Assembly (NCBI GenBank): GCA_019422905.1
Contig: JAHZCM010000073.1
Coordinates: 1-6,967, forward strand
Length of the DNA: 6,967 nt
From: Oscillospiraceae bacterium
GTDB lineage: Bacteria; Bacillota; Clostridia; Oscillospirales; Acutalibacteraceae
Direction of reading: 5' to 3'
A model generated the notes under the pieces. The model did not search any database. It had not been told where the DNA came from and worked only from the letters and a program-made list of their open reading frames with translations. Position numbers and translations under genes: made by a program. This document shows, one piece after another, positions 1-5,869 of the stretch (position 1 is the first letter of the stretch; every line of letters starts with the position of its first letter).

Positions 1-7
1 TTCAGCT

Positions 8-1615
8 TCATACTGCTCCTTCTTTCCCTGTAAAATGATTGGCCTGCACGCCGGCCTTCAAAAGCAGGTATTCCACGGAATCCTGCAGCGCCTGAAAGCT
101 GGCGTCCACAACGTCCCCGGAGACGCCCACCGTCGTGAACGTGCTCTGTCCGTCCGTCGAGGTAATGAGAACGCGCACGCGCGAGGCTGTCGCGCTGCCG
201 CCATCCAACACGCGGACCTTATAATCCGTCAGCTTGATGCGGTTCAAAACCGGATAAAATATGCCCAGCGCCTTTCGAAGCGCCGTGTCCAGCGCGTTGA
301 CCGGACCATTGCCCTCCGCCGCCATCAACTGCACCGCTTCGCCGACGCGAACCTTGACCATGGCGCTGGCGCCGGGCGTCTCGCCCGCTCCCGCGCCGGA
401 ATAGATCTTATAGTATAGCAATTTAAAATACGGTTTATACAGGCCCATCTGCCGGCGCACCAGCAGTTCAAAGCTCGCGTCCGCGCCTTCGAACTGATAG
501 CCCGCCAATTCGAGCTGCTTGATTTCATCGAGAATGCGCTGCGTCTCCGCGGAATGCACCGTAAGCTCCGGCAAAATCTGCTTCACACGGGCAAACACCA
601 CCGCGCGCCCGCTGATCTCCGAGGTGGGAAACCGCCGCTTGTTGCCGACGAGAAAGGGATCCACATGCTCAAAGGAGCGCGCCGTTTTGATTACGCCGTC
701 CGCGTGCATGCCCGCCTTATGCGCAAAGGCGTGGCTGCCCACATACGGCAGGCCGGCGGGAACCTCCATGTTGGCGATCGCCGCCAGCTCGTGCGCGTAA
801 CGGGTCAGCAGGCAGAGATTCTCCTGCGGAATACACGAAATACCGCGCTTGAGCTGCAGATCCGGGATAATCGCCGAGAGATTGGCGTTGCCGCACCGCT
901 CCCCAAAGCCGAGGAACGTACCCTGCACCTGCTTTGCGCCCATGAGCACCGCTATGATGCTGTTTGCAACCGCCATACCGCAGTCGTCGTGAAAGTGTAC
1001 CGAAACGGGCACCGGCAAATGCGCCACAACGTCCTGCACAATGCGCTGTACGTCCAGCGGGAACACGCCGCCGTTCGTATCGCACAGGCAGATCATCTCC
1101 GCCCCGCCCTCCACCGCCGCCTCCACGGCGCTGAGGGCAAAGCTGCGGTCATCCAAATAGCCGTCAAAAAAATGCTCCGCGTCAAAGATTACCCGCCGCC
1201 CGTGCGTACAGAGGAACCGCACGCTCTCCCGGATCATCCTGAGGTTCTCTGCCTCCGTCGTCTCCAGCACATGATCGACATGAAACCGCCAGCATTTGCC
1301 GAACACCGCGCAGATTTCCGTACCGCTTTCGAGCAGCGCCTGCAAATTGCGGTCCTCTTCAGGGCTACAGCCCTTGCGGCAGGTGCTTCCAAAAGAAACC
1401 AGCTTCGCATGCCGAAGCCGCAGCGATGAAGCACGCTCAAAAAATGCCAGCTCCTTTGGATTCGAACCGGGATTCCCCGCCTCAATCCGGTCTATACCGA
1501 GGCGGTCCAAAAGCTGCACGATCTGGAGCTTATCTTCAACGGAAAAGGAAATGCCCTTGCCCTGCGCACCGTCCCGCAGCGTAGAATCAAAAATCGAGAT
1601 GCTCTCCGTGTTCAT
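8..1615 (-). CDS. cimA: (R)-citramalate synthase, CimA-type (LeuA/HMGL-like family)
   Basis: Predicted to condense acetyl-CoA with pyruvate to (R)-citramalate, the first step of the threonine-independent route to isoleucine, in the cytosol. The 535-residue product opens with the DRE-TIM metallolyase signature STLRDGAQ (residues 11-18, after D10) followed by GISFSVEDK, which I associate with the roughly 530-residue citramalate synthase subfamily rather than classical LeuA. Metal ligands are visible as HFHDD (207-211) with GNANL (242-246). HAFAHKAGMHADG (295-307) marks the linker region, and about 375-525 fits the LeuA-type C-terminal dimerisation/allosteric domain, where isoleucine feedback is expected. 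The frame stays open upstream to an ATG at 1678, but a consensus promoter lies at 1650-1678, so that codon is not in the transcript; ATG 1615 fits the family N terminus. The SD is weak (GGGGA, 10 nt upstream). No leu or ilv neighbours are visible. An isopropylmalate or homocitrate synthase activity is less likely. Confidence 0.93.
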   Translation of the reverse strand: MNTESISIFDSTLRDGAQGKGISFSVEDKLQIVQLLDRLGIDRIEAGNPGSNPKELAFFERASSLRLRHAKLVSFGSTCRKGCSPEEDRNLQALLESGTEICAVFGKCWRFHVDHVLETTEAENLRMIRESVRFLCTHGRRVIFDAEHFFDGYLDDRSFALSAVEAAVEGGAEMICLCDTNGGVFPLDVQRIVQDVVAHLPVPVSVHFHDDCGMAVANSIIAVLMGAKQVQGTFLGFGERCGNANLSAIIPDLQLKRGISCIPQENLCLLTRYAHELAAIANMEVPAGLPYVGSHAFAHKAGMHADGVIKTARSFEHVDPFLVGNKRRFPTSEISGRAVVFARVKQILPELTVHSAETQRILDEIKQLELAGYQFEGADASFELLVRRQMGLYKPYFKLLYYKIYSGAGAGETPGASAMVKVRVGEAVQLMAAEGNGPVNALDTALRKALGIFYPVLNRIKLTDYKVRVLDGGSATASRVRVLITSTDGQSTFTTVGVSGDVVDASFQALQDSVEYLLLKAGVQANHFTGKEGAV

Positions 1616-1649
1616 GATCCATACATCCCCAAAGCAATAATATGGCTCT

Positions 1650-1678
1650 ATTATAACTCCAATGCGCGGCGCTGTCAA
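1650..1678 (-). promoter_or_regulatory. Consensus sigma-70/sigma-A promoter of cimA
   Basis: On the minus strand TTGACA (1673-1678) and TATAAT (1650-1655) are separated by exactly 17 bp, a perfect match at both boxes. Transcription should start near 1643, giving a leader of about 28 nt before the ATG at 1615. That is too short for a T-box or attenuator, so control of cimA is more likely at the enzyme or by a repressor. Confidence 0.9.
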
Positions 1679-1722
1679 AGAAAAAAGCGGACGGCACGCA
1701 GAATCTGCACGCCGTCCGCTTT
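1679..1722 (-). terminator. Intrinsic terminator of the 1728-2465 gene
   Basis: A perfect 12-bp inverted repeat (AAAGCGGACGGC at 1684-1695, its complement at 1711-1722) encloses a 2x2 internal loop and a further GCAG/CTGC stem at 1698-1708. On the minus strand the hairpin is followed by TTTTTTCTTT. It begins 5 bp after the TAA of the membrane protein gene, and its U-tract touches the cimA -35 box. Confidence 0.93.
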
Positions 1723-1727
1723 ATATC

Positions 1728-2465
1728 TTATTGCTCCGCCGTATTCACGGGCACGTCGTCCCTCAGGCGCTTGTACATTTCGATGCAATCCTCGCGGTAT
1801 TCGACCTTTTCTTCCTTGTCAAACGCCGTCCCCTCTTCCGTGCGAACGGAGACCTTGAGGTTACCGATCACGTTCATCACCGTTTCGATATTGCCGTCCT
1901 CCGCGTAGTGGTTGAGCGTCAGGTTATTGAGGCCGGCCATATCCTTCAGGAGAATGTAATCCTCGCCGCCTTCCTCAATCGGGCCGAAAAAGTCGCTCAT
2001 ATCATTGTTGTCAAGATAGCGATAGCTCTCGTCGTCATAGATAAAAATTATACTGTCTCCGCTGCTGGCATCCGCGGCAAATTTCACGAAGGAAGCCTGC
2101 AGCTCCGCCGCCTCGTAATCCGACGTCGTATTGCTGGAAAAGTGATAGTACTGCAGGGAAACAACGGTTTCCCCATCGCCGTTACGGTCGTCCGCATACC
2201 GCTCGAGATGCTCCTCGATGTCCTGAAGCAGGTCGTTCGGCAGCGAATACTCCGTCATAATTGCAATCGTATAATCCGGCGTCTCTCTCGTAACGAAGGA
2301 ATGCACGATCACGACGACAAACACAACCACAATCAGCGCGACAATCGTATGCGTTTTATGGTAGAACCACCAGTTTTTCCGTTTGTCGCTCGCCGTCGTC
2401 GGCACAATCTGATTCTGATGAATGGTGTCTTCCGTTTCATCCAGCAGGTAGCGTTCTCTCGCCAT
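1728..2465 (-). CDS. Uncharacterised single-pass membrane protein with a large extracytoplasmic domain
   Basis: I do not recognise a named family. The 245-residue product has a charged N-terminal tail (1-38), one strongly hydrophobic helix (about 40-57, rich in Val and Ile) and an acidic C-terminal domain of about 185 residues. KRK (28-30) and K37 before the helix, by the positive-inside rule, put the tail in the cytoplasm and the domain outside. The helix is not followed by a signal-peptidase site, so it is probably an anchor. The domain starts with a strand-like DYTIAIMTEY (64-73), then a helix, then DRNGDG (93-98), which matches the DxNxDG core of calcium-binding loops. SIIFIYDDE (138-146) looks like another buried strand, so an alternating alpha/beta, solute-binding-protein-like fold is possible; this is inference. 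Only ATG 2465 precedes the helix, with a poor SD (GGGG, 8 nt away). The gene appears monocistronic: it has its own -10 box upstream and a strong terminator downstream. Confidence 0.85.
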   Translation of the reverse strand: MARERYLLDETEDTIHQNQIVPTTASDKRKNWWFYHKTHTIVALIVVVFVVVIVHSFVTRETPDYTIAIMTEYSLPNDLLQDIEEHLERYADDRNGDGETVVSLQYYHFSSNTTSDYEAAELQASFVKFAADASSGDSIIFIYDDESYRYLDNNDMSDFFGPIEEGGEDYILLKDMAGLNNLTLNHYAEDGNIETVMNVIGNLKVSVRTEEGTAFDKEEKVEYREDCIEMYKRLRDDVPVNTAEQ

Positions 2466-2489
2466 GTCGATAACCCCAATTCCGATTAC

Positions 2490-2517
2490 ACGTTAAGATT
2501 TTTGTAAGATTTAACGT
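2490..2517. promoter_or_regulatory. Inverted repeat in the leader of the 1728-2465 gene
   Basis: ACGTTAA (2490-2496) and TTAACGT (2511-2517) form a perfect 7-bp dyad with a 14-bp spacer. On the minus strand the interior contains the near-direct repeat AAATCTTAC/AAATCTTAAC. It lies just downstream of the TATAAT box, across the expected transcription start, as a repressor operator or a 5' RNA hairpin would. No regulator can be named from the sequence. Confidence 0.4.
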
Positions 2518-2522
2518 CCCTT

Positions 2523-2542
2523 ATTATAAGAACCGATTCTTA
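2523..2542 (-). promoter_or_regulatory. Likely -10 box and overlapping dyad for the 1728-2465 gene
   Basis: TATAAT is present on the minus strand at 2523-2528, about 58 nt before the start codon. The -35 position at 17-bp spacing (2546-2551) reads TTTTTC, a poor match. A perfect inverted repeat, TAAGAA-CCGA-TTCTTA (2527-2542), overlaps the -10 and enters the spacer. A weak -35 plus a dyad in the spacer fits an activator- or repressor-controlled promoter, but this is inference. Confidence 0.45.
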
Positions 2543-2573
2543 CCGGAAAAATAATCCCATATGAACAATTTGT

Positions 2574-2625
2574 AAAAAGAGGCGCATTGCGCCTGTCGCC
2601 CGCTGCACTTGCGGCACAGCGGGCG
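2574..2625 (-). terminator. Two-hairpin intrinsic terminator after copA
   Basis: Reading the minus strand after the copA stop, a 9-bp GC hairpin (CGCCCGCTG at 2597-2605 pairing with 2617-2625) is followed by a compact GGCGC/GCGCC hairpin (2581-2593, 3-nt loop) and then TCTTTTT. The second hairpin with its T-run has the intrinsic terminator layout; the first may reinforce it or belong to an upstream small transcript. It lies about 75-125 bp past the copA stop and should end the csoR-copA message. Confidence 0.75.
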
Positions 2626-2656
2626 GGGCAACACTTAAAAACAACAGTTTACAATT

Positions 2657-2684
2657 ATTTTACCATAGATTCCGGCACTGTCAA
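2657..2684 (-). promoter_or_regulatory. Promoter-like element between copA and its terminator
   Basis: On the minus strand TTGACA (2679-2684) and TAAAAT (2657-2662) are 16 bp apart, giving a full -35 and a 5/6 -10. Initiation near 2650 would transcribe only the two hairpins ending near 2574, or, with read-through, would serve the downstream membrane protein gene with a leader of about 185 nt. It could also be chance in an AT-rich stretch. Confidence 0.45.
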
Positions 2685-2697
2685 CCGATTTCTGCGA

Positions 2698-5211
2698 TTA
2701 TCCGACGACCGTGTATCCCTGGTCCTCCACGGCCTTTTTGAGCACACCGTCCTCAATTTCCGTGTTCAGCGTCAGGACGGCCGTTCCCTTTTCATGGCTG
2801 ACGACGGCCTCTGCAACCTGCGGCAGCGCCTCCAGGCATTTCTTCACCCTGGCCTCGCAGTGCGGGCACATCATACCTTCAATTCTCAATGTTTTTTCCA
2901 TGGTCGTTTTCTCCTTTACCTTTACCTCAACGGTTTTAATTTTTCTATCGCGCTTCGCACTGCGGATGTTAAAAAGATTCAGGCGAAGCGCGTTTGTCAC
3001 AACGCAAAAGCTGGAAAGGCTCATCGCCGCCGCGCCGAACATCGGGTTCAACTGCCAGCCGAAGAGCGGGATCCACACGCCCGCAGCCAGCGGAATACCG
3101 ATCACATTGTAGATAAACGCCCAGAACAGATTTTCATGGATATTCCGAAGCGTTGCGCGGCTCAGGCGGATCGCTGCCGGGACATCCAGAAGGCGGCTCT
3201 TCATCAGCACCACGTCCGCCGCATCGATCGCGATATCCGTGCCCGCGCCGATCGCTGCGCCGATATCCGCGCGCGTGAGCGCCGGCGCGTCGTTGATGCC
3301 GTCGCCGACCATCATGACCTTGCCCTGCTCCTTCAGCTCCCGAATCACGCTCTCCTTACCCTCCGGCAGCACGCCGGCAATCACCTCGTCCACACCGGCT
3401 TCGCGCCCGATGGCCTTCGCGGTGCGCACATTGTCGCCGGTCAGCATGACGACACGGATGCCCATGTTCTGCAGCTCACGGATCGCCTGCGGGCTGTCCG
3501 GCTTGATTACATCCGCCACGGCGATGATGCCGATCAGCCTGCCGCCGCGGCTGAAAAACAGCGGCGTTTTTCCCGCCTCTGCCAGACGCTCCGCCGCTTC
3601 CCGCATAGCCTGCGGCACCGCGGTCTGCGCGGTGATAAAATTCAGGTTACCGCCCGCCAGTACATCGCCGGAAAGCGATGCGGTCAAGCCGTTGCCCGGC
3701 AAAGCCTTGAATTCCGAGACCTCCGCAACCGTCGTGCCGCGCTCCTGCGCAAGCTCCAAAACCGCCTTGGCAAGCGGGTGCTCGCTCTTTTTCTCCAGCG
3801 CGGCAGCAGTTTCCAGAAGCGCCTGCTCCGAGACGCCCTCCGCCGGAAGAATATCCGTCACACGCGGCTTGCCGCTCGTGATCGTACCGGTTTTATCGAG
3901 CGCGACGATCTGCACCTTGCCCGTCTCCTCCAGCGAAACGGCGGTCTTGAACAGAATGCCGTTCTTCGCGCCCATACCGCTGCCGACCATAATGGCGACC
4001 GGCGTCGCAAGACCGAGCGCGCACGGGCAGCTAATGACAAGCACGGAAATGCCGCGCGCCAGCGCATAGCCGAAGGTCTGCCCGGCAAGCATCCAGACAA
4101 CCCATGCAACAACCGCTATGGCGATGACCACCGGGACGAACACGCCCGAAACCTTGTCAGCCACCTTCGCAATGGGGGCCTTGGTCGCCGCCGCGTCGCT
4201 GACCATGCGGATAATCTGCGAAAGCGTCGTGTCCTCGCCGACGCGCGTCGCTTCGCACCGCAGGAAGCCGGACTGGTTCACCGTAGCCGCCGAGACAGCG
4301 TCCCCCGCCGCCTTATCCACCGGGATGCTCTCGCCGGTCAGGGCGGATTCATTCACCGCGCTGCTGCCCTCGAGCACCACACCGTCCACGGGGATATTCT
4401 CACCGGGGCGGACGACAAAAACATCGCCCTTCTGCACCTCGGCAATCGGCACGGTAACCTCCTCGCCGCCGCGCAGCAGCACCGCGATCTTCGGCGCGAG
4501 CTTCATCAGGCTCTTGAGCGCGTCCGTCGTTCGGCCCTTCGAGCGCGCCTCCAGCATCTTGCCGACCGTGATCAGCGTCAGGATCATCGCCGCCGATTCA
4601 AAGTAGAATTCATGCATATAGCCCATGACTGCGCTCATGTCGCCGCGCATCTGCGCTTCGGTCATGGCGAACAGCGCATAGGTGCTGTAGATAAACGACG
4701 CGCCGGACCCCAGCGCCACAAGCGTATCCATATTCGGCGCGCCGTGCAGCAGCCCCTTGAAGCCGCTGATGAAAAACTTCTGGTTGATGACCATGATGAT
4801 CGCCGTAAGCAGGAGCTGCACAAGGCCCATCGCCACGTGATTATCCGCCAGGAAGCCCGGCAGCGGCCAGTTCCACATCATGTGGCCCATCGAAATGTAC
4901 ATCAGCACGATCAAAAAGCCCAGCGATGCGATCAGCCGCCGCTTTAAGGCCGGCGTTTCACGGTCTTTGAGTGCGTCCTCCGCATCGGCTGCTGCGGGCG
5001 ACGATTTTTCCGCGCCTTTTTTAGAGGCGCCGTAGCCGGCGTCCTCAACGGCCTTCACAATCGCATCCGCCGTCGCCGTGCCCTCGACGCCCATGGAATT
5101 CGTGAGCAGGCTCACCGAGCAGGACGTAACGCCCGGCACCTTGGAAACCGCTTTTTCCACCCGGGCGCTGCACGCCGCGCAGCTCATCCCGGTAACTGTA
5201 TATTGTTCCAT
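2698..5211 (-). CDS. copA: Cu(I)-exporting P1B-1-type ATPase with N- and C-terminal heavy-metal-binding domains
   Basis: Pumps Cu(I) out of the cytoplasm at the cost of ATP; integral membrane protein of 837 residues. In order: N-terminal HMA domain with MSCAAC (9-14); acidic/Ala linker; helices at about 91-110, 125-145, 161-182 and 200-220; actuator domain with TGES (292-295); helices at about 353-376 and 382-408, the latter with the transport-site CPC (395-397); phosphorylation DKTGT (439-443); nucleotide-site HP (478-479); TGDN (591-594); GDGIND (636-641); last two helices carrying YN (701-702) and MSLSS (730-734), the fingerprint of Cu(I)-specific members. Residues 771-837 are a second, CopZ-like HMA domain with MMCPHC (780-785), which makes the protein longer than a CopA with one HMA domain. 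ATG 5211 is preceded by AAGGGTGG at 6-nt spacing. It lies 45 nt after csoR and is surely co-transcribed. All catalytic residues are present. Confidence 0.98.
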   Translation of the reverse strand: MEQYTVTGMSCAACSARVEKAVSKVPGVTSCSVSLLTNSMGVEGTATADAIVKAVEDAGYGASKKGAEKSSPAAADAEDALKDRETPALKRRLIASLGFLIVLMYISMGHMMWNWPLPGFLADNHVAMGLVQLLLTAIIMVINQKFFISGFKGLLHGAPNMDTLVALGSGASFIYSTYALFAMTEAQMRGDMSAVMGYMHEFYFESAAMILTLITVGKMLEARSKGRTTDALKSLMKLAPKIAVLLRGGEEVTVPIAEVQKGDVFVVRPGENIPVDGVVLEGSSAVNESALTGESIPVDKAAGDAVSAATVNQSGFLRCEATRVGEDTTLSQIIRMVSDAAATKAPIAKVADKVSGVFVPVVIAIAVVAWVVWMLAGQTFGYALARGISVLVISCPCALGLATPVAIMVGSGMGAKNGILFKTAVSLEETGKVQIVALDKTGTITSGKPRVTDILPAEGVSEQALLETAAALEKKSEHPLAKAVLELAQERGTTVAEVSEFKALPGNGLTASLSGDVLAGGNLNFITAQTAVPQAMREAAERLAEAGKTPLFFSRGGRLIGIIAVADVIKPDSPQAIRELQNMGIRVVMLTGDNVRTAKAIGREAGVDEVIAGVLPEGKESVIRELKEQGKVMMVGDGINDAPALTRADIGAAIGAGTDIAIDAADVVLMKSRLLDVPAAIRLSRATLRNIHENLFWAFIYNVIGIPLAAGVWIPLFGWQLNPMFGAAAMSLSSFCVVTNALRLNLFNIRSAKRDRKIKTVEVKVKEKTTMEKTLRIEGMMCPHCEARVKKCLEALPQVAEAVVSHEKGTAVLTLNTEIEDGVLKKAVEDQGYTVVG
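2899..2917 (-). promoter_or_regulatory. Internal ribosome binding site and in-frame ATG at the CopZ-like domain of copA
   Basis: On the minus strand AAAGGAG (2911-2917) stands 9 nt before an ATG (2899-2901) that is codon 771 of copA. Initiation here would make a 67-residue protein (to 2698) consisting of exactly one HMA domain, starting [15 protein letters not shown], the size and layout of a free CopZ copper chaperone. The SD is as good as or better than those of the other genes here. Whether it is used, or is the remnant of a copA-copZ fusion, cannot be told from sequence. The upstream linker (about 752-770) is Lys/Val/Glu-rich and looks unstructured. Confidence 0.5.
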
Positions 5212-5212
5212 C

Positions 5213-5251
5213 CAAAACCACCCTTCTTCCGTATTATTTTGCCCGGTTTTG
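5213..5251 (-). promoter_or_regulatory. Inverted repeat overlapping the copA ribosome binding site
   Basis: In the csoR-copA gap, CAAAACC (5213-5219) and GGTTTTG (5245-5251) are perfect 7-bp complements 25 nt apart. In the mRNA the arm nearer copA covers the end of its SD (AAGGGTGG) and the bases before the ATG, so pairing would hinder copA initiation. The arms are A/U-rich and the loop long, so the effect may be small or nil. Confidence 0.25.
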
Positions 5252-5256
5252 CTCTG

Positions 5257-5562
5257 TTATTTCATCAATTTCTGCAGCGTCACGACAAGCTCATCGATCG
5301 TCTCGTCTTTGCCCTCACGGATATCGCGCGCAACACAGGTTTTGATGTGATTTGCAAGCAGCTCCTTCGTGAAGGCGTTCAAAGCGGCATTCGCCGCGGC
5401 AACCTGCACGAGAATGTCGGGACAGTACGCGCTCTTCTCCACCATGCCGCGGATGCCGCGGATCTGCCCTTCAATGCGGTTCAGGCGGTGGATCAGCTTT
5501 TTATATTCCTCTTCGGAACGTTCCTTTGTCTTGTGGCAGCACGCCATTTCTGTATTTTCCAT
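5257..5562 (-). CDS. csoR: Copper-sensing transcriptional repressor CsoR
   Basis: Cytosolic all-helical DNA-binding repressor of the CsoR/RcnR/FrmR family (DUF156), 101 residues, the usual length. Cu(I) binding releases it from the operator and switches on copper export. The Cu(I) ligand set C47-H72-C76 is intact with the Cys-25-His-4-Cys spacing known from Mycobacterium CsoR (C36, H61, C65), and Y46 precedes the first ligand as in that protein. The core RLNRIEGQIRGIRGMVE (26-42) is the family signature. The N terminus adds a short tail with C8-C9-H10, often seen in clostridial homologues. ATG 5562 is supported by GGAAGGAG 7 nt upstream; the next ATG (codon 6) has no SD. It is the first gene of an operon with copA, and its own promoter carries two CsoR-type dyads, so it is autoregulated. 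The ligand pattern argues against a formaldehyde (FrmR) or nickel (RcnR) sensor. Confidence 0.97.
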   Translation of the reverse strand: MENTEMACCHKTKERSEEEYKKLIHRLNRIEGQIRGIRGMVEKSAYCPDILVQVAAANAALNAFTKELLANHIKTCVARDIREGKDETIDELVVTLQKLMK

Positions 5563-5587
5563 AAGAGTTCTCCTTCCGCAAACATTT

Positions 5588-5606
5588 AATACCCGTCCGG
5601 GGTATT
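5588..5606. promoter_or_regulatory. CsoR operator 1 (perfect dyad at the transcription start)
   Basis: AATACCC-GTCCG-GGGTATT is a perfect 7-5-7 inverted repeat with the TACCC...GGGTA core known for CsoR boxes. It lies 3 bp downstream of the csoR -10 box, across the expected start site, so CsoR bound here would block the polymerase. Confidence 0.85.
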
Positions 5607-5609
5607 TTT

Positions 5610-5638
5610 AGTATATACCCCTACACGGTATTTGTCAA
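5610..5638 (-). promoter_or_regulatory. Promoter of the csoR-copA operon
   Basis: On the minus strand TTGACA (5633-5638) and TATACT (5610-5615) are 17 bp apart: a perfect -35 and a 5/6 -10. Start is expected near 5603, giving a leader of about 40 nt before csoR. Two CsoR-type dyads overlap it, and an A/T tract lies just upstream. Confidence 0.88.
5615..5631. promoter_or_regulatory. CsoR operator 2 (imperfect dyad in the promoter spacer)
   Basis: ATACC-CCTACAC-GGTAT has the same 17-bp footprint as the core of operator 1, but with only 5-bp arms. It fills the -35/-10 spacer of the csoR promoter. Dyad centres are 26 bp apart, so the two sites lie roughly two and a half helical turns apart. Probably a weaker or cooperative CsoR site. 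Confidence 0.65.
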
Positions 5639-5649
5639 GACAGTAATGC

Positions 5650-5664
5650 AAAAAAATTTTTTTT
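5650..5664. other. A7T8 tract, possible UP element of the csoR promoter
   Basis: Seven A then eight T sit 12-26 bp upstream of the csoR -35 box as read on the minus strand, in the zone contacted by the polymerase alpha C-terminal domains. Such tracts also bend DNA. No coding role. Confidence 0.4.
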
Positions 5665-5678
5665 GATTTGTATGGAAA

Positions 5679-5712
5679 ATGTAGGAAATACCGTTCAAAT
5701 ATTTTCCTGCAT
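5679..5712. repeat. Imperfect dyad in the csoR/surface-protein intergenic region
   Basis: ATGTAGGAAATA (5679-5690) pairs with TATTTTCCTGCAT (5700-5712) apart from one G-T and one extra base, with a 9-nt loop. A T-run follows on the plus strand, but there is no upstream plus-strand gene to terminate, so an operator or leader structure is more plausible. The ATATTTTCC of its right arm recurs at 5722-5730. The rest of 5563-5869 shows no gene; beyond the elements listed separately it is AT-rich DNA with stops in all frames. Confidence 0.3.
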
Positions 5713-5759
5713 TTTTGCTGTATATTTTCCGTTTTTCACTGCATATCCGGCATTTTCTG

Positions 5760-5768
5760 TATTATAAC
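5760..5768 (+). promoter_or_regulatory. Candidate -10 region for the surface protein gene
   Basis: TATTATAAC offers two overlapping -10 matches (TATTAT, TATAAC) about 100 nt before the ATG at 5870. The best -35-like hexamer, TTCACT (5735-5740), is 19 bp from the first; no good -35 exists at 17 bp. Either a weak or activated promoter, or the true one lies elsewhere in 5640-5860. Confidence 0.25.
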
Positions 5769-5869
5769 ACGCCAGAACGTGAAAGTCTGCTTTATCGTTC
5801 CCCTATGACATTTTTCCGCATTTATCCGCTGCAAATTCGTCAAAATAGTGAAAGGATTTGAGGATTGAG

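Noticed and set aside
554..1429. A 291-codon plus-strand open frame opposite cimA
   Set aside because: Arg/His/Ala-rich shadow of a well-supported gene; no SD-backed start or domain.
1616..1650. A T-box or leader-peptide attenuator for the isoleucine-pathway gene
   Set aside because: The predicted leader is only about 28 nt, with no room for such a structure.
1616..1678. A 21-residue N-terminal extension of cimA starting at ATG 1678
   Set aside because: That ATG overlaps the -35 box of the consensus promoter, so it is upstream of the transcript. The extension also has no counterpart in the family.
1662..2507. A 281-codon plus-strand open frame opposite the membrane protein gene
   Set aside because: It would start inside the cimA promoter and read backwards through the terminator hairpin. 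The minus-strand frame has a clear membrane helix and flanking signals.
2587..4947. A 786-codon open frame on the plus strand, antisense to copA
   Set aside because: copA on the other strand has every P-type ATPase motif. The antisense frame is Arg/His-rich with no recognisable domain, as expected when a GC-rich gene keeps stops out of the opposite frame.
5650..5664. The A7T8 palindrome as a terminator
   Set aside because: It has no GC stem and lies between divergent genes, so no transcript would need ending there.
5640..5869. A c-di-GMP or other riboswitch ahead of the surface protein
   Set aside because: I looked for the conserved cores of c-di-GMP riboswitches, which sometimes precede clostridial adhesins, and saw none; the stretch is AT-rich with only one imperfect hairpin.
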